Origin: Algibacillus agarilyticus | GTDB taxonomy: Bacteria; Pseudomonadota; Gammaproteobacteria; Enterobacterales; Alteromonadaceae | Length of the DNA: 64,000 nucleotides | Assembly (NCBI RefSeq): GCF_003286125.1 | Contig: NZ_QMED01000003.1 | Coordinates: 124,001 to 188,000, forward strand | Reading direction: 5' to 3' | Shown here: one piece after another, positions 33,968-42,756 of the stretch | Layout: every line of letters begins with the position of its first letter | Position numbering within the stretch: the first letter of the stretch is position 1 | Notes under the pieces: generated by a model | What the model saw: the letters and a program-made list of their open reading frames with translations, nothing else | Database searches by the model: none | What the model was told of the DNA's origin: nothing | Position numbers and translations under genes: made by a program

Positions 33968-34852
33968 ATGTTGGAAAGGATCCATCTCGAAATTTTAACG
34001 GCAATAAAAGAACAGGGAACACTAACCAAAGCAGCTGATTCATTGCATTTGTCTCAGTCGGCTTTAAGCCATAGTATCAAAAAATTAGAAGGCCAGCTCG
34101 CAACGCCCATTTGGAAAAAAGATGGCCGCAATTTACGCCTCACCGCAGCCGGAGACCGGATCCAAACACTCGCGAATAGAATTTTACCGCAATTTCATCA
34201 CACCGAGCTACTACTGCAACAAATTGCCAAAGGCGAAGTAGGATCATTACGAATTGGTATGGAGTGTCATCCTTGTTATCAATGGTTGCTCAGGGTAATA
34301 CAACCCTATTTAGAGCAATGGTCAGATATTGATATAGACGTAAGACAAGAGTTTCAATTTGGCGCACTTGGCGCGTTGCTTAGTTATGAAATTGATGTAC
34401 TGATCACGCCAGACCCGTTGTTTAAACCCAAAATAGACTATATTCCGGTATTTGATTACGAACACCGATTAGTGGTGTCGGCTAACCATAAATTGGCCAA
34501 GCAAGATTTTGTATTGCCGCAACAATTAAGCTCAGAAGTATTATATAGCTACCCGGTTGAACCCATGCGGCTCGATATTTTTAGTCAATTTTTAAATCCG
34601 GCTAAATGCTCGGTTAAACAACATAAAAATATTGAAACAACTGAAATTATGTTACAAATGGTGGCTGCAGGCCGCGGTGTGTGTGCTCTGCCCGGCTGGC
34701 TGGTTGATCAATACGCACAGTCAATGCCGATTAAAAGCCTTAGGTTTGGTGAGCAAGGTATCCAAAAACAAATATTTGTTGGTATTCGGAAAAATGAGCA
34801 CGATATAAACTATTTACACGATTTTATCGAACAAGCGAAAAAAACGAAGTAA
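33968..34852 (+). CDS. metR: MetR-like LysR-family regulator
   Basis: 294 residues. The N-terminal helix-turn-helix is KAADSLHLSQSALSHSIKKLE. The effector domain carries LRIGMECHPCYQWL, SYPVEPMRLDIF and MVAAGRGVCALPGW, closely parallel to E. coli MetR segments (IECHSCIQWL, YPVQRSRLDVW, MVAARMGIAALPHW). MetR uses homocysteine as coactivator and controls methionine synthase genes. Two exact MetR boxes in the window, one at mesX and one at its own promoter, support this assignment. Confidence 0.88.
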   Translation: MLERIHLEILTAIKEQGTLTKAADSLHLSQSALSHSIKKLEGQLATPIWKKDGRNLRLTAAGDRIQTLANRILPQFHHTELLLQQIAKGEVGSLRIGMECHPCYQWLLRVIQPYLEQWSDIDIDVRQEFQFGALGALLSYEIDVLITPDPLFKPKIDYIPVFDYEHRLVVSANHKLAKQDFVLPQQLSSEVLYSYPVEPMRLDIFSQFLNPAKCSVKQHKNIETTEIMLQMVAAGRGVCALPGWLVDQYAQSMPIKSLRFGEQGIQKQIFVGIRKNEHDINYLHDFIEQAKKTK

Positions 34853-34983
34853 TAGCCTTAATTACCGTTAATATGCAGTCATATGCACTAATAAGCGTTA
34901 AAAAGTGAGACTTGGCTTCGATTTTAATTTATATATTTTTGCGCTGATGTGATTTCTTTACTAACCTCATTTTAGTTTGAATG

Positions 34984-35070
34984 ACTTGAAAAGGGCAAAA
35001 TTAGCGAAAGCTAATGACGCAAAGCTTAAGGTCTAACGGGTAATGCCCTACGATTGCTTAGCTTCCAAGT
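34984..35070 (+). ncRNA. Cyclic-di-GMP-I riboswitch (GEMM-I)
   Basis: Closing stem ACTTG/CAAGT (34984-34988 with 35066-35070). Conserved GGGCAAA is followed by a hairpin ATTAGC-GAAA-GCTAAT with a GNRA tetraloop (35000-35015), then the invariant GACGCAAAGC. A second hairpin has a GGTCTAA...CTACGAT receptor-like side and CGGG...CCC tip, closed by AAGCTTAAG with CTTAGCTT. This is the GEMM-I aptamer layout in order. It sits 67 bp before the lyase-like gene in the same direction. Confidence 0.92.
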
Positions 35071-35104
35071 TAGATGAATGATTTGTCTTGCTGGCCACTC
35101 AAGT

Positions 35105-35131
35105 CCTCCCCTTATTTTATTTGCTTGGAGG
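35105..35131 (+). promoter_or_regulatory. Riboswitch expression platform: anti-SD/SD pair
   Basis: CCTCC (35105-35109) is complementary to the ribosome site GGAGG (35127-35131), which lies six bases before the ATG at 35138. Pairing would hide the ribosome site. No terminator-like T-run is present, so control of translation is the likelier mode. Confidence 0.65.
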
Positions 35132-35137
35132 CATCTA

Positions 35138-37582
35138 ATGTTGTATCACCAAAATAAGCCGTCTTTTTTGGCTAACCATAACCCAACAATTAACAAAGTA
35201 AACCTATCCAGATCAACCTTAAGCACTCTCGCTTTAGGGTTGAGTTGCTTATTTTCCAACACCTATGCCCAAGCAACATCAACCTACACAACATGGGCCG
35301 AAGGCGCTTGCCAATTTACCCAATCACCTTATGTTAATCATGGCGCTAACCGTGATTTTTATAATGCGGGAGCCGGTTTACGTTGGGTTAACTATGCGGG
35401 CGATTGGCGAGATGCAAAGGGGAATGCACAAGGTGATGTGCCTTATTCATCAACTTATGTAGAAGACACCGACTCAGTTCAACAGATCGTGCTTGATAGT
35501 ACCCAATTAGTTGATGAATGGGTATCGGGCAAGCTACCAAATCAAGGTTTAATGCTTAGAGCGCCCTCTTCACCTTCAAGTAAAACCGATTTTGTGAGTA
35601 AAGAAGCCAGTGATGCCAATAGCCATCCCTTATTAATAGTGGATACAAGTTTGGGTCAATATCAATTAGTTCCGGTTGCCGATACCGTTATTCGCACCAA
35701 TACGTATCAATGTGGTGGTGTGATTGAATCAATGCGGGTGTATGGATCGATAAGTCGAGTGCTTATGCAGTTTGATTTATCGGCTATTCCAACGGGTACG
35801 AGTGTATTAAATGCGTCTTTGGTTTTAACCACCACCGAAAATCAATACGGTCATTCTAATCTAGAACTATTTGCCGTGAATATTGAAACTCAATCAGTGC
35901 CTGATGCAAGTTTATCGGGCCAATACCCCAACGATTTTGAAATGAAGTATGATGATTCTGTTTTATTGGTTGAATCGTTTGAATCAGCTAATTGGCATAA
36001 TAAATGGAATTACTCGGGTAACGCTCAAGTAACAACGAGCTCCGAAGCCAATAATTTTGAACCTTTAATTGGCTCAGCTTTAGTTGCAACCGTTAAACAA
36101 GGCGAATTTTACGGATTAAATCTTAATTATAAACTTTCGGATTTTGGCCCTGAACTAGAAGAACTTTACCTGCGTTATTATGTGCGATTTGGCGATAATT
36201 GGTTACCTAATGACACAGGTAAATTACCCGGTATAGGCGGTACTTATGGTAATACGCCCTATGAAGGCGGTTGGGGAGGCCGGCGTTCTGATGGCACAAA
36301 TGGCTGGTCGGCACGTGGCCATTTTGGTTTGCAAATTCAAGGCAATAACCCGTATGAAGGACAATACCCAATTGGAAATTATGTTTATCACGCTGATCAG
36401 CCCGGTAGTTATGGCGAAAGCATTATATTGCAAAGTGAACCCCTCGAAAAAAATCAATGGTATGCGATTGAACAACACATAAAAATGAACACCCCGGGAG
36501 AGAACGATGGCGTAATCGAAACATGGGTTGATGGTGCCTTAGTCTATCAAGATAAAACATTTCGTTTTCGAAACGAAGGCTTTGAAAACATCAAAATAGA
36601 AAGAGTCTGGATGAATATTTATCACGGTGGTAAAAAAACAGCTAATCAAGATATTACCGCTTACATCGATAATGTTGTTATTGCAAAAACGTATATCGGG
36701 CCGGTGAACTTTCAACTCGGTAAGCCAGCTTCAGGTTCTGAAGCGAATAGACCACCTGAAATCACCTATTTTTCGCCCAGTAAGCAGGATATCGATCTTC
36801 CATTGGGTGAAAGTATCACGTTTTTAGCTGAAGGGATCGACCCTGAAAATTCATATATCGAAGTTGATTGGTATATCAATGGACAATTAGTCGCTGAAAA
36901 TCAAAACGAATATAATTTACTTCGTTCATTTGATAATTTAGATACATTAACAATTGAATCAAAGTTACGCGATGCTGATGGCGGCGTCGCCATAAATACT
37001 TGGTTAGTCGGCAGTTTATCCGAAAATTTCTCGTCTGTTGAAGCAACACAAGATACTTATCTGCCTACCTGGACTTATCAATCTCGTGGACAATTATCAA
37101 CACTCAAGTTTACTCAAACTTCAAACGTGTTATTAGCATTTGACCCCATAGATGACATGAACAGCGAAGACATTAAATCAGCACATATTGTTTTGCACAG
37201 TGCTGAGCAATATGGCGATATTAATTTACGGGTTTACAAAACGGTAGGCGATTGGATCCAAGGAGACCATACGCATGATGGCGCAACACGTAATTACCGC
37301 GATTATGTCACTCGCACACCTTGGACAAATCTAATTGGTGACTGGGTTGACGCGTCTGGCGTGCTGAGTGGAGATAATTATTATTCAGACACGTTTGTAG
37401 AAGATACTGATACTTTGAAAAAAGTCTATCTAGACGTCACCGAGTTATTAAAAGAGACGTTGCAAAATGCGGAAAATTTAAATGCTTTTATTAAAACCAG
37501 TGAAAGTAGTAGCAAAAACTATATGCATTCATTAGAGGCTGAACCGGCCTACCGCCCAAGGCTTTTAATTGAAAAGCATTAG
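35138..37582 (+). CDS. Secreted polysaccharide lyase-like protein with DNRLRE/CBM96-like modules
   Basis: Start at 35138 chosen by GGAGG six bases upstream (an ATG at 35078 would lie in the expression platform). 814 residues with a long leader ending SNTYAQA. A DNRLRE/CBM96-like module comes first (blocks NYAGDWRDAKGNAQGD and YVEDTDSVQQIVLD), with a copy at the C-terminus (NLIGDWVDASGVLSGD and FVEDTDTLKKVYLD). Between them is a concanavalin-like jelly-roll with LYLRYYVRFGDNW, KLPGIGG, WSARGHFGLQ, WYAIEQHIKMNTPG and ERVWMNIYHGG, reminiscent of PL14/PL20-type alginate or glucuronan lyases. The exact PL family is uncertain. An Ig-like segment precedes the final module. Its expression appears to be c-di-GMP-controlled. 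Confidence 0.7.
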   Translation: MLYHQNKPSFLANHNPTINKVNLSRSTLSTLALGLSCLFSNTYAQATSTYTTWAEGACQFTQSPYVNHGANRDFYNAGAGLRWVNYAGDWRDAKGNAQGDVPYSSTYVEDTDSVQQIVLDSTQLVDEWVSGKLPNQGLMLRAPSSPSSKTDFVSKEASDANSHPLLIVDTSLGQYQLVPVADTVIRTNTYQCGGVIESMRVYGSISRVLMQFDLSAIPTGTSVLNASLVLTTTENQYGHSNLELFAVNIETQSVPDASLSGQYPNDFEMKYDDSVLLVESFESANWHNKWNYSGNAQVTTSSEANNFEPLIGSALVATVKQGEFYGLNLNYKLSDFGPELEELYLRYYVRFGDNWLPNDTGKLPGIGGTYGNTPYEGGWGGRRSDGTNGWSARGHFGLQIQGNNPYEGQYPIGNYVYHADQPGSYGESIILQSEPLEKNQWYAIEQHIKMNTPGENDGVIETWVDGALVYQDKTFRFRNEGFENIKIERVWMNIYHGGKKTANQDITAYIDNVVIAKTYIGPVNFQLGKPASGSEANRPPEITYFSPSKQDIDLPLGESITFLAEGIDPENSYIEVDWYINGQLVAENQNEYNLLRSFDNLDTLTIESKLRDADGGVAINTWLVGSLSENFSSVEATQDTYLPTWTYQSRGQLSTLKFTQTSNVLLAFDPIDDMNSEDIKSAHIVLHSAEQYGDINLRVYKTVGDWIQGDHTHDGATRNYRDYVTRTPWTNLIGDWVDASGVLSGDNYYSDTFVEDTDTLKKVYLDVTELLKETLQNAENLNAFIKTSESSSKNYMHSLEAEPAYRPRLLIEKH

Positions 37583-37619
37583 TTTGCGGTAATTAATTTA
37601 AAATTATGAATGGATACTG

Positions 37620-37651
37620 CGCCATATCGTTCAAATGATATGGCGTTTTTT
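37620..37651 (+). terminator. Rho-independent terminator after lyase-like gene
   Basis: CGCCATATC and GATATGGCG form a 9-bp perfect stem with an 8-nt loop followed by six Ts. Confidence 0.92.
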
Positions 37652-37840
37652 GTGCTGCTTTGTGCTTTTACACATCAATTAAACTGAACTCAGCGTAATG
37701 ACCTTATTACCCTATTACCCTATTACCTTTGCCAAAACGGCCACCATTTTTTGCTTGGTTTTTCCGATAGCAGCTGAGTCGCATATTTCTGGCTCGCGCT
37801 TTCAATTTTGTCACCTGCCGAGTTCCACAAATTAGGAAGG

Positions 37841-38103
37841 TATACCCAAGTCACTTTAAGATACGAGTTCAGAGTCCCTGAGCGATTTTAATTCTAGGCG
37901 TATTAATGCAGGAATGTAGTCCCCTTTCAAGTTAATACAACAACGAAGTAAAAGCGCTCAGGGGCTCCGTCCCGGTGGGTTTTAAATTGATTTATGCTGT
38001 GTTAAACAGGCTTAATTTAACCCGTTAAACTTGCACCTGTTTGCCGTGCCTAAATCAATTTAAATTCCCACTGAACCCTGTATCTTAAAGTGACTTGGGT
38101 ATA
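37841..38103. repeat. MITE family B, 263 bp, with perfect 24-bp terminal inverted repeats
   Basis: The ends begin TATACCCAAGTCACTTTAAG and are identical over 24 bases in inverted orientation, with partial similarity beyond. Inside are two more inverted repeats: CCCTGAGCG (37876) with CGCTCAGGG (37955), and TTTAAATTGATTTA (37981) with its exact complement at 38051. It has no coding capacity. Its right end forms the last codons of the neighbouring minus-strand gene. The stretch 37652-37840 before it shows no gene. Confidence 0.9.
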
Positions 38104-38432
38104 TAAACAGGTACATAATTTTCGGCAAAGGGCATACCAAATTGTTTAATGCACTGATCATAACTTGTATCGCTTACCACTTTGAAGGCAAGCGTGTCAG
38201 AACCATTCGACTGAGTCACAAAAAGTAGTTTATGACCAACGATCACCTCCGCTATTCTCAGTAACTTCTCACCTTCATCATCAAGTTGATACAGATTTTC
38301 AAGTTCTGGGTAATTCGGTTTTAAGTATTCAATGAGTCCAAACGAACCATCAACATGAAGATTGTCATCTGACATAACAAGGTCAAAAAGTTCGCTTTCA
38401 TCACAATCTTTAATTTTTGAATAAATATCCAT
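38085..38432 (-). CDS. Hypothetical acidic protein, C-terminus supplied by MITE B
   Basis: 115 residues, acidic, no signal peptide or membrane segment, no family recognised (MDIYSKIKDCDESELFD...). It resembles the small acidic immunity/SMI1-like class only in composition, which is not enough to name it. The last residues YIPKSL and the stop codon come from the terminal inverted repeat of MITE B, so the original C-terminus was probably replaced. An AGGAG lies about 16 bases upstream of the start, too far for a strong site. It may be a decaying gene. Confidence 0.5.
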   Translation of the reverse strand: MDIYSKIKDCDESELFDLVMSDDNLHVDGSFGLIEYLKPNYPELENLYQLDDEGEKLLRIAEVIVGHKLLFVTQSNGSDTLAFKVVSDTSYDQCIKQFGMPFAENYVPVYIPKSL

Positions 38433-38829
38433 TGGCTTTTAGTGTGCTCCTAAAGTTGTTAAGCAGTATATAAACGCGTTATGTTTTATAAAGCTCACGG
38501 TTACCTAAATTTAGGCCCAATTCAAGCTCATTTTGTGTTTCAATTAATTTTTTTGCTTAGGGCCTATTTTAACTAAAGCCATATTTAAATAAAACAGCCA
38601 AACGTAGTTAAAATTGAACGCGTCTACCATTTAAATTATGGCATTATATGCGGCTATTCTGTTTCTATTTAACAATCAAATAAAATAGCAACGCCGAATT
38701 TATTGCAGCATAAACCGAATTTCAATTAGCCTTTTTATTAACTAAAGTGTTAATTTATTAACAAATAAAAAACATGTCGAGGTTATTCTGGCTTTATGAA
38801 AATTAATTTTATAATTAATAAAAACAAAA

Positions 38830-38856
38830 GAAACCGGTTACTTGTAAGCGCTTTCA
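38830..38856. promoter_or_regulatory. Composite LacI-type operators upstream of the sugar-oxidation operon
   Basis: GAAACCGGTTAC (38830-38841) matches the mannan operator at 11 of 12 bases. One base later TGTAAGCGCTTTCA (38843-38856) is a near-perfect palindrome with AAGCGCTT core, another LacI-family style site. They lie about 60-80 bp before the start codon. The rest of 38433-38829 is AT-rich and shows no gene. Confidence 0.65.
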
Positions 38857-38913
38857 GTATTTTCAACTATTTTTATAACTAAGTCATTTTTCTTAAATAT
38901 GGGAAGCATATTC

Positions 38914-39543
38914 ATGAGTTTAAAAAATGAGAGTGCAACGGCTGAATTAAAAGTCAGCCGGCGACAATTCATGTATCAATTAAGTGCAGTATTAGGCACA
39001 GGAGTCGCTTGCCAATTATTAGATGGCAGCGGCTTTAACCATGCCATGGCTTATCAAGCCGTTGAGCATAGTGAAAAAATAGCCGGTGCTTATTTAAACC
39101 AAGATCAAAAATTATTGTTGCGGACGATTTGCGATGTTGTATTACCTAAAACCGATACACCAAGTGCGGCCGAGCTCGATGTGCATGGTTTTATCGTTCA
39201 TCAAATGCAAGCGTGTTATACAACAGAGCAAAGAAAAAACCTCGACGATTTATTGTCTTTGATTGATCTACAAACAAAACAATCAACCCAAAAACCGTTT
39301 GTTTTGCTAACACCTGAACAACAAATCAAAATATTGAATAATCTTGAACAAGCGAAATTACCTTTTAAGCAAACGGATAGAGACACATTCAAATCACTTA
39401 AACAGTTAATGGTTTTTGGTTATTTCACAACACAAGTAGGCGCGACCCAAGCGCTTAATTATCAGGCTGTACCTGGGGGCTTTAAAGGCTCAATTAAGCA
39501 CTCCCCTACCGATAAAGCTTGGGGCTCTCACTCTTATTATTAG
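38914..39543 (+). CDS. Tat-exported small subunit of GMC dehydrogenase (gluconate 2-dehydrogenase subunit 3 family)
   Basis: About 209 residues. ATG at 38914 has GGGAAG seven bases upstream (an ATG at 38899 overlaps that site). The Tat motif SRRQFM precedes a hydrophobic stretch LSAVLGTGVACQLL. The domain features LNQDQKLLLRTICDVVLPKTDTPSA, the hallmark of the gluconate 2-dehydrogenase subunit 3 family. It would carry the leaderless GMC flavoprotein through the Tat system and form the periplasmic dehydrogenase with it. It is 9 bp upstream of the GMC gene. There is no cytochrome c subunit in this operon. Confidence 0.88.
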   Translation: MSLKNESATAELKVSRRQFMYQLSAVLGTGVACQLLDGSGFNHAMAYQAVEHSEKIAGAYLNQDQKLLLRTICDVVLPKTDTPSAAELDVHGFIVHQMQACYTTEQRKNLDDLLSLIDLQTKQSTQKPFVLLTPEQQIKILNNLEQAKLPFKQTDRDTFKSLKQLMVFGYFTTQVGATQALNYQAVPGGFKGSIKHSPTDKAWGSHSYY

Positions 39544-39552
39544 GTTAACAAC

Positions 39553-41286
39553 ATGAAAGATGATTTATATATAAAACAAACGAATGAACAGTTTGATGCC
39601 ATTGTTGTCGGCTCGGGTATTAGTGGTGGCTGGGCGGCCAAAGAGTTTTGTGAACGTGGCTTTAAAACACTCATGATTGAGCGTGGGCGCATTGTTGAGC
39701 ACCGTAAAGATTATATTGGAGAAGGCAAAGGCCCTTGGCAATTTGCTAACCGCACTAAAGTGGATAACTTGTTAATTGAAGAACAGTTTAAAACACAAAA
39801 GTTGTGTTATGCATTTAACGATGCCACTAAACACTTTTTTGGCAATGACCGCGATCTTCCCTACTCGACTCACAAAAACACGGGGTTTAGTTGGATCAGA
39901 GCCAATCAACTGGGCGGTAAATCATTACTTTGGCACCGACAATCTTATCGCTTTAGTGAATTTGATTTTAACGCGAATAAAGCCGATGGCGTGGGTAATG
40001 ATTGGCCTATTCGTTATAACGACCTTGCGCCATGGTATAGCCATGTTGAAAAACATGCGGGTATTAGTGGCCATGCAGATAATTTATCTCAACTACCCAA
40101 TAGCGACTTTTTACCCCCTTTTGAATGGACCGGCCCAGAAAAATTAATGCAAGAACGATTTGCCCAATTACACCCTGATCGTCCGATGATCATGGGTAGA
40201 GCGGCTCATCTTACAAAACCAAGTGAGCTGCATATATCGCAAGGTCGGGTGCAATGCCAAGCCCGAAATGAATGTCAAAAAGGTTGTTCATTTGGCGCTT
40301 ATTTTTCAACACAAAGCTCTACATTACCCGCCGCGGCTAAAACCGGAAATTTGCATATCGCACCTAATAGCGTTGTTGAGAGCTTAATTTATGATGAAAA
40401 AACCAATCGTGTAAAAGGTGTAAGGGTTATTGATAATGATGATTTAACGACACGTGAATATTTTGCTAAAGTCGTTTTTTTATGTGCTTCGACTTTAGGT
40501 TCAACTCAAATTTTACTCAATTCAAAATCAAAAAAATTCCCTAATGGTTTAGCTAATAGTTCCGGCACATTAGGTCATTATTTGATGGACCATAATTATA
40601 ATGCGGGTGCGAAAGGTTTTGTTGAAGGTTTTGAAAATGAATATTATTCGGGGCGTCGTCCTACCTCGCCTTACATTCCAAACTTTCAATACGAACCTAG
40701 CCGTTATAAAAAAGAGTACAAACGAGGTTATGCATTATCGGCTTGGGCGCACCGAGAAAACTGGCAAGGCATGAGTTCACAAGATGGTATAGGGGCAGAC
40801 TTTAAACAAAAAATGACTCAAGCAGGAAGATGGTATTTTGGTTTATCTGCGCAAGGGGAAATGTTACCGCGTTTTGAAAATGAAGTCGCTTTGCACAGTA
40901 CTAAGAAAGACAAATGGGGCATTCCGCAATTACACATTAATTGTACTTGGTCGGATAACGAAAAATTCATGATGGATGATGCCGCTAAAACAGCGCATCA
41001 AATGCTAGAAAAAGCTGGGTTAAAAAATGTTCATTCTTATACCAGTTATGATCACCGCCACCCTGGTATTGCGATACATGAAGTCGGTACCGCAAGAATG
41101 GGACGTGATCCAAAAGATTCGGTTTTAAATGGTTTTAATCAAAGTCACGATATACCCAATTTATTTGTCACTGATGGCGCAAGTTTTTGTTCGTCTGCCG
41201 TGGTTAACCCTTCACTTACATTTATGGCGCTCACGGTAAGAGCCGTTGATTATGCGGTTAATGAATTAAAACAAAAACGTATTTAA
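39553..41286 (+). CDS. GMC-family FAD sugar dehydrogenase (large subunit)
   Basis: 577 residues. The N-terminal FAD site FDAIVVGSGISGGWAAKE (GxGxxGG-type) and the C-terminal GMC block HEVGTARMG followed by NLFVTDGASF and VVNPSLTFMAL contain the catalytic His/Asn region. It has no own signal peptide, fitting co-export with the Tat-bearing subunit upstream. Relatives include gluconate, sorbitol and glucoside 3-dehydrogenases. The company of a TIM-barrel lipoprotein favours oxidation of a glycoside at C3 followed by processing of the keto-sugar, but the substrate is not determinable. Operators related to the mannan regulon precede the operon. Confidence 0.9.
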   Translation: MKDDLYIKQTNEQFDAIVVGSGISGGWAAKEFCERGFKTLMIERGRIVEHRKDYIGEGKGPWQFANRTKVDNLLIEEQFKTQKLCYAFNDATKHFFGNDRDLPYSTHKNTGFSWIRANQLGGKSLLWHRQSYRFSEFDFNANKADGVGNDWPIRYNDLAPWYSHVEKHAGISGHADNLSQLPNSDFLPPFEWTGPEKLMQERFAQLHPDRPMIMGRAAHLTKPSELHISQGRVQCQARNECQKGCSFGAYFSTQSSTLPAAAKTGNLHIAPNSVVESLIYDEKTNRVKGVRVIDNDDLTTREYFAKVVFLCASTLGSTQILLNSKSKKFPNGLANSSGTLGHYLMDHNYNAGAKGFVEGFENEYYSGRRPTSPYIPNFQYEPSRYKKEYKRGYALSAWAHRENWQGMSSQDGIGADFKQKMTQAGRWYFGLSAQGEMLPRFENEVALHSTKKDKWGIPQLHINCTWSDNEKFMMDDAAKTAHQMLEKAGLKNVHSYTSYDHRHPGIAIHEVGTARMGRDPKDSVLNGFNQSHDIPNLFVTDGASFCSSAVVNPSLTFMALTVRAVDYAVNELKQKRI

Positions 41287-41322
41287 TACACACAAAATAT
41301 AGAACATATAGAGGACACACTC

Positions 41323-42219
41323 ATGAAATTTAACTATCAACCCTACATTGTCATTTTGTCTTTGTGCATCATGATCGCAGGGTGCTCACTAACAAAAAAT
41401 GCAAACACCAGTCGTGCCAATCAGCAAAGTAAGGAACAAAACATGCCTAAAATAAGTGTACAACTTTGGTCGGTTAAAGATGCCGTTAAAGCCGATTTTA
41501 CAGGCACATTAACGCAAATTTCAGCCATGGGTTTTGATGCGGTTGAATTTGCAGGCGAATTTGGCCCTTTTAAAAACGATGCCGAAGGATTAAAACAATT
41601 TTTAGATTCATTAGGGCTAGTCGCAAGCAGTGCGCATATTGATTTTAACCAATTAAACGATGAAAACTTTGCTAACACGATCAAATTTTATCAAACGTTG
41701 GGCGTTAGTATTTTAATCGACCCCTGGGAAGAACGTGCATGGCACCCAACTAAAATAGATGAAGTGATTAATGAATTAAACCGCTTAGCCGACAAACTGG
41801 CACCACACGGTATGCAAATTGGTTATCATAATCATGATAAAGAATTTAATGATTTTAACGGCGCGACCTATTGGGACCACCTAGCAAAAAACACCAAAGA
41901 AAACGTTATTTTGCAACAAGATGTGGGTTGGACGACCTTCGCCGGTAAAGACCCCATTGATTTTGTTAAACGTTACCCAGGACGAACCGTTACCACACAT
42001 TATAAAGTGGTGTTACCTAAAGAAAACCCGAAAAATTACTCAGCTATTATTGGTCAAGACATGATCAACTGGTTAGATTTAAGCAAGGTCAACATAGCGG
42101 TCGGTGGCACTAAATGGTTTGTTATTGAACAAGAAACCTACCCTGAAGGGTTGACCCCATTAGAATCAGTCGCGCAATCAAAAATCGGGTTAGACAAAAT
42201 ATTGGCCGAGTTAAAATAA
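41323..42219 (+). CDS. Lipoprotein xylose-isomerase-like TIM barrel (sugar isomerase/epimerase family)
   Basis: 298 residues. The leader ends MIAGCS (lipobox), so it is anchored in the periplasm, unusual for this normally cytosolic fold. The barrel begins KISVQLWSVKDAVKADF, with FDAVEFAGEFG, SAHIDF, GYHNHDKEF and VILQQDVGW as metal-binding strands (Glu, His and Asp ligands), then a C-terminal WFVIEQETYPEG. Periplasmic members pair with GMC oxidoreductases and are thought to act on 3-keto-glycosides as lyases or epimerases (inference). It is the third gene of the operon, 36 bp after the GMC gene. Confidence 0.82.
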   Translation: MKFNYQPYIVILSLCIMIAGCSLTKNANTSRANQQSKEQNMPKISVQLWSVKDAVKADFTGTLTQISAMGFDAVEFAGEFGPFKNDAEGLKQFLDSLGLVASSAHIDFNQLNDENFANTIKFYQTLGVSILIDPWEERAWHPTKIDEVINELNRLADKLAPHGMQIGYHNHDKEFNDFNGATYWDHLAKNTKENVILQQDVGWTTFAGKDPIDFVKRYPGRTVTTHYKVVLPKENPKNYSAIIGQDMINWLDLSKVNIAVGGTKWFVIEQETYPEGLTPLESVAQSKIGLDKILAELK

Positions 42220-42472
42220 GCTAAAAAATATATCAACTCAATACGTGCAGATGTATACGATATAGGCCAAGTTACTCTAAAATAGTTACGTTAAAATAGT
42301 AACGCTTATTTAATAGTCGCTTGGCTTTTTTACTTACTTTCTTTCTACCTACGTTCAAAATTTATCGTTTGATGTCAAAAACGTTTTTATAAAAAAGATA
42401 TTCATGTCCTAAAAATCAAACAGACTGGTATTACGATTTTTAACTTTTATTGTTAGCATATTTTAAATATAT

Positions 42473-42484
42473 GTAACCGGTTTA
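42473..42484. promoter_or_regulatory. Decayed copy of the mannan operator
   Basis: GTAACCGGTTTA matches 10 of 12 bases of the palindrome, with the 5' ATGTAACCGG side perfect. It is about 200 bp upstream of the perfect copy at 42674. It could be an auxiliary site for looping. The surrounding 42220-42756 is otherwise AT-rich without a gene. Confidence 0.55.
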
Positions 42485-42673
42485 TAAATTTTTTATATTT
42501 TATTATGTCATTTATAACCGTGTTACTTTAATTGTATCAAGTCTGTAACACCGCTTAATCCCCTTTAATACAACCCTAATACCGCAAGAATAAACAGAAA
42601 ACGTGAGAAGAATGTAACATTTGCCCTTATTTAGTGCCGTGTTTCACTAAATTTACATTTTGACAACATTAAT

Positions 42674-42685
42674 GTAACCGGTTAC
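42674..42685. promoter_or_regulatory. LacI-type mannan operator upstream of giant mannanase
   Basis: A perfect GTAACCGGTTAC, flanked by AAT and TTTC, 71 bp before the start codon at 42757. It is identical to the sites at 6665, 6696 and 52127. Confidence 0.8.
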
Positions 42686-42756
42686 TTTCTTTCCAGATCG
42701 AAAAATTAACTTTGATCGCCTCCAACTTTACAAAATAATTCTAATTCGAGGTAAAC

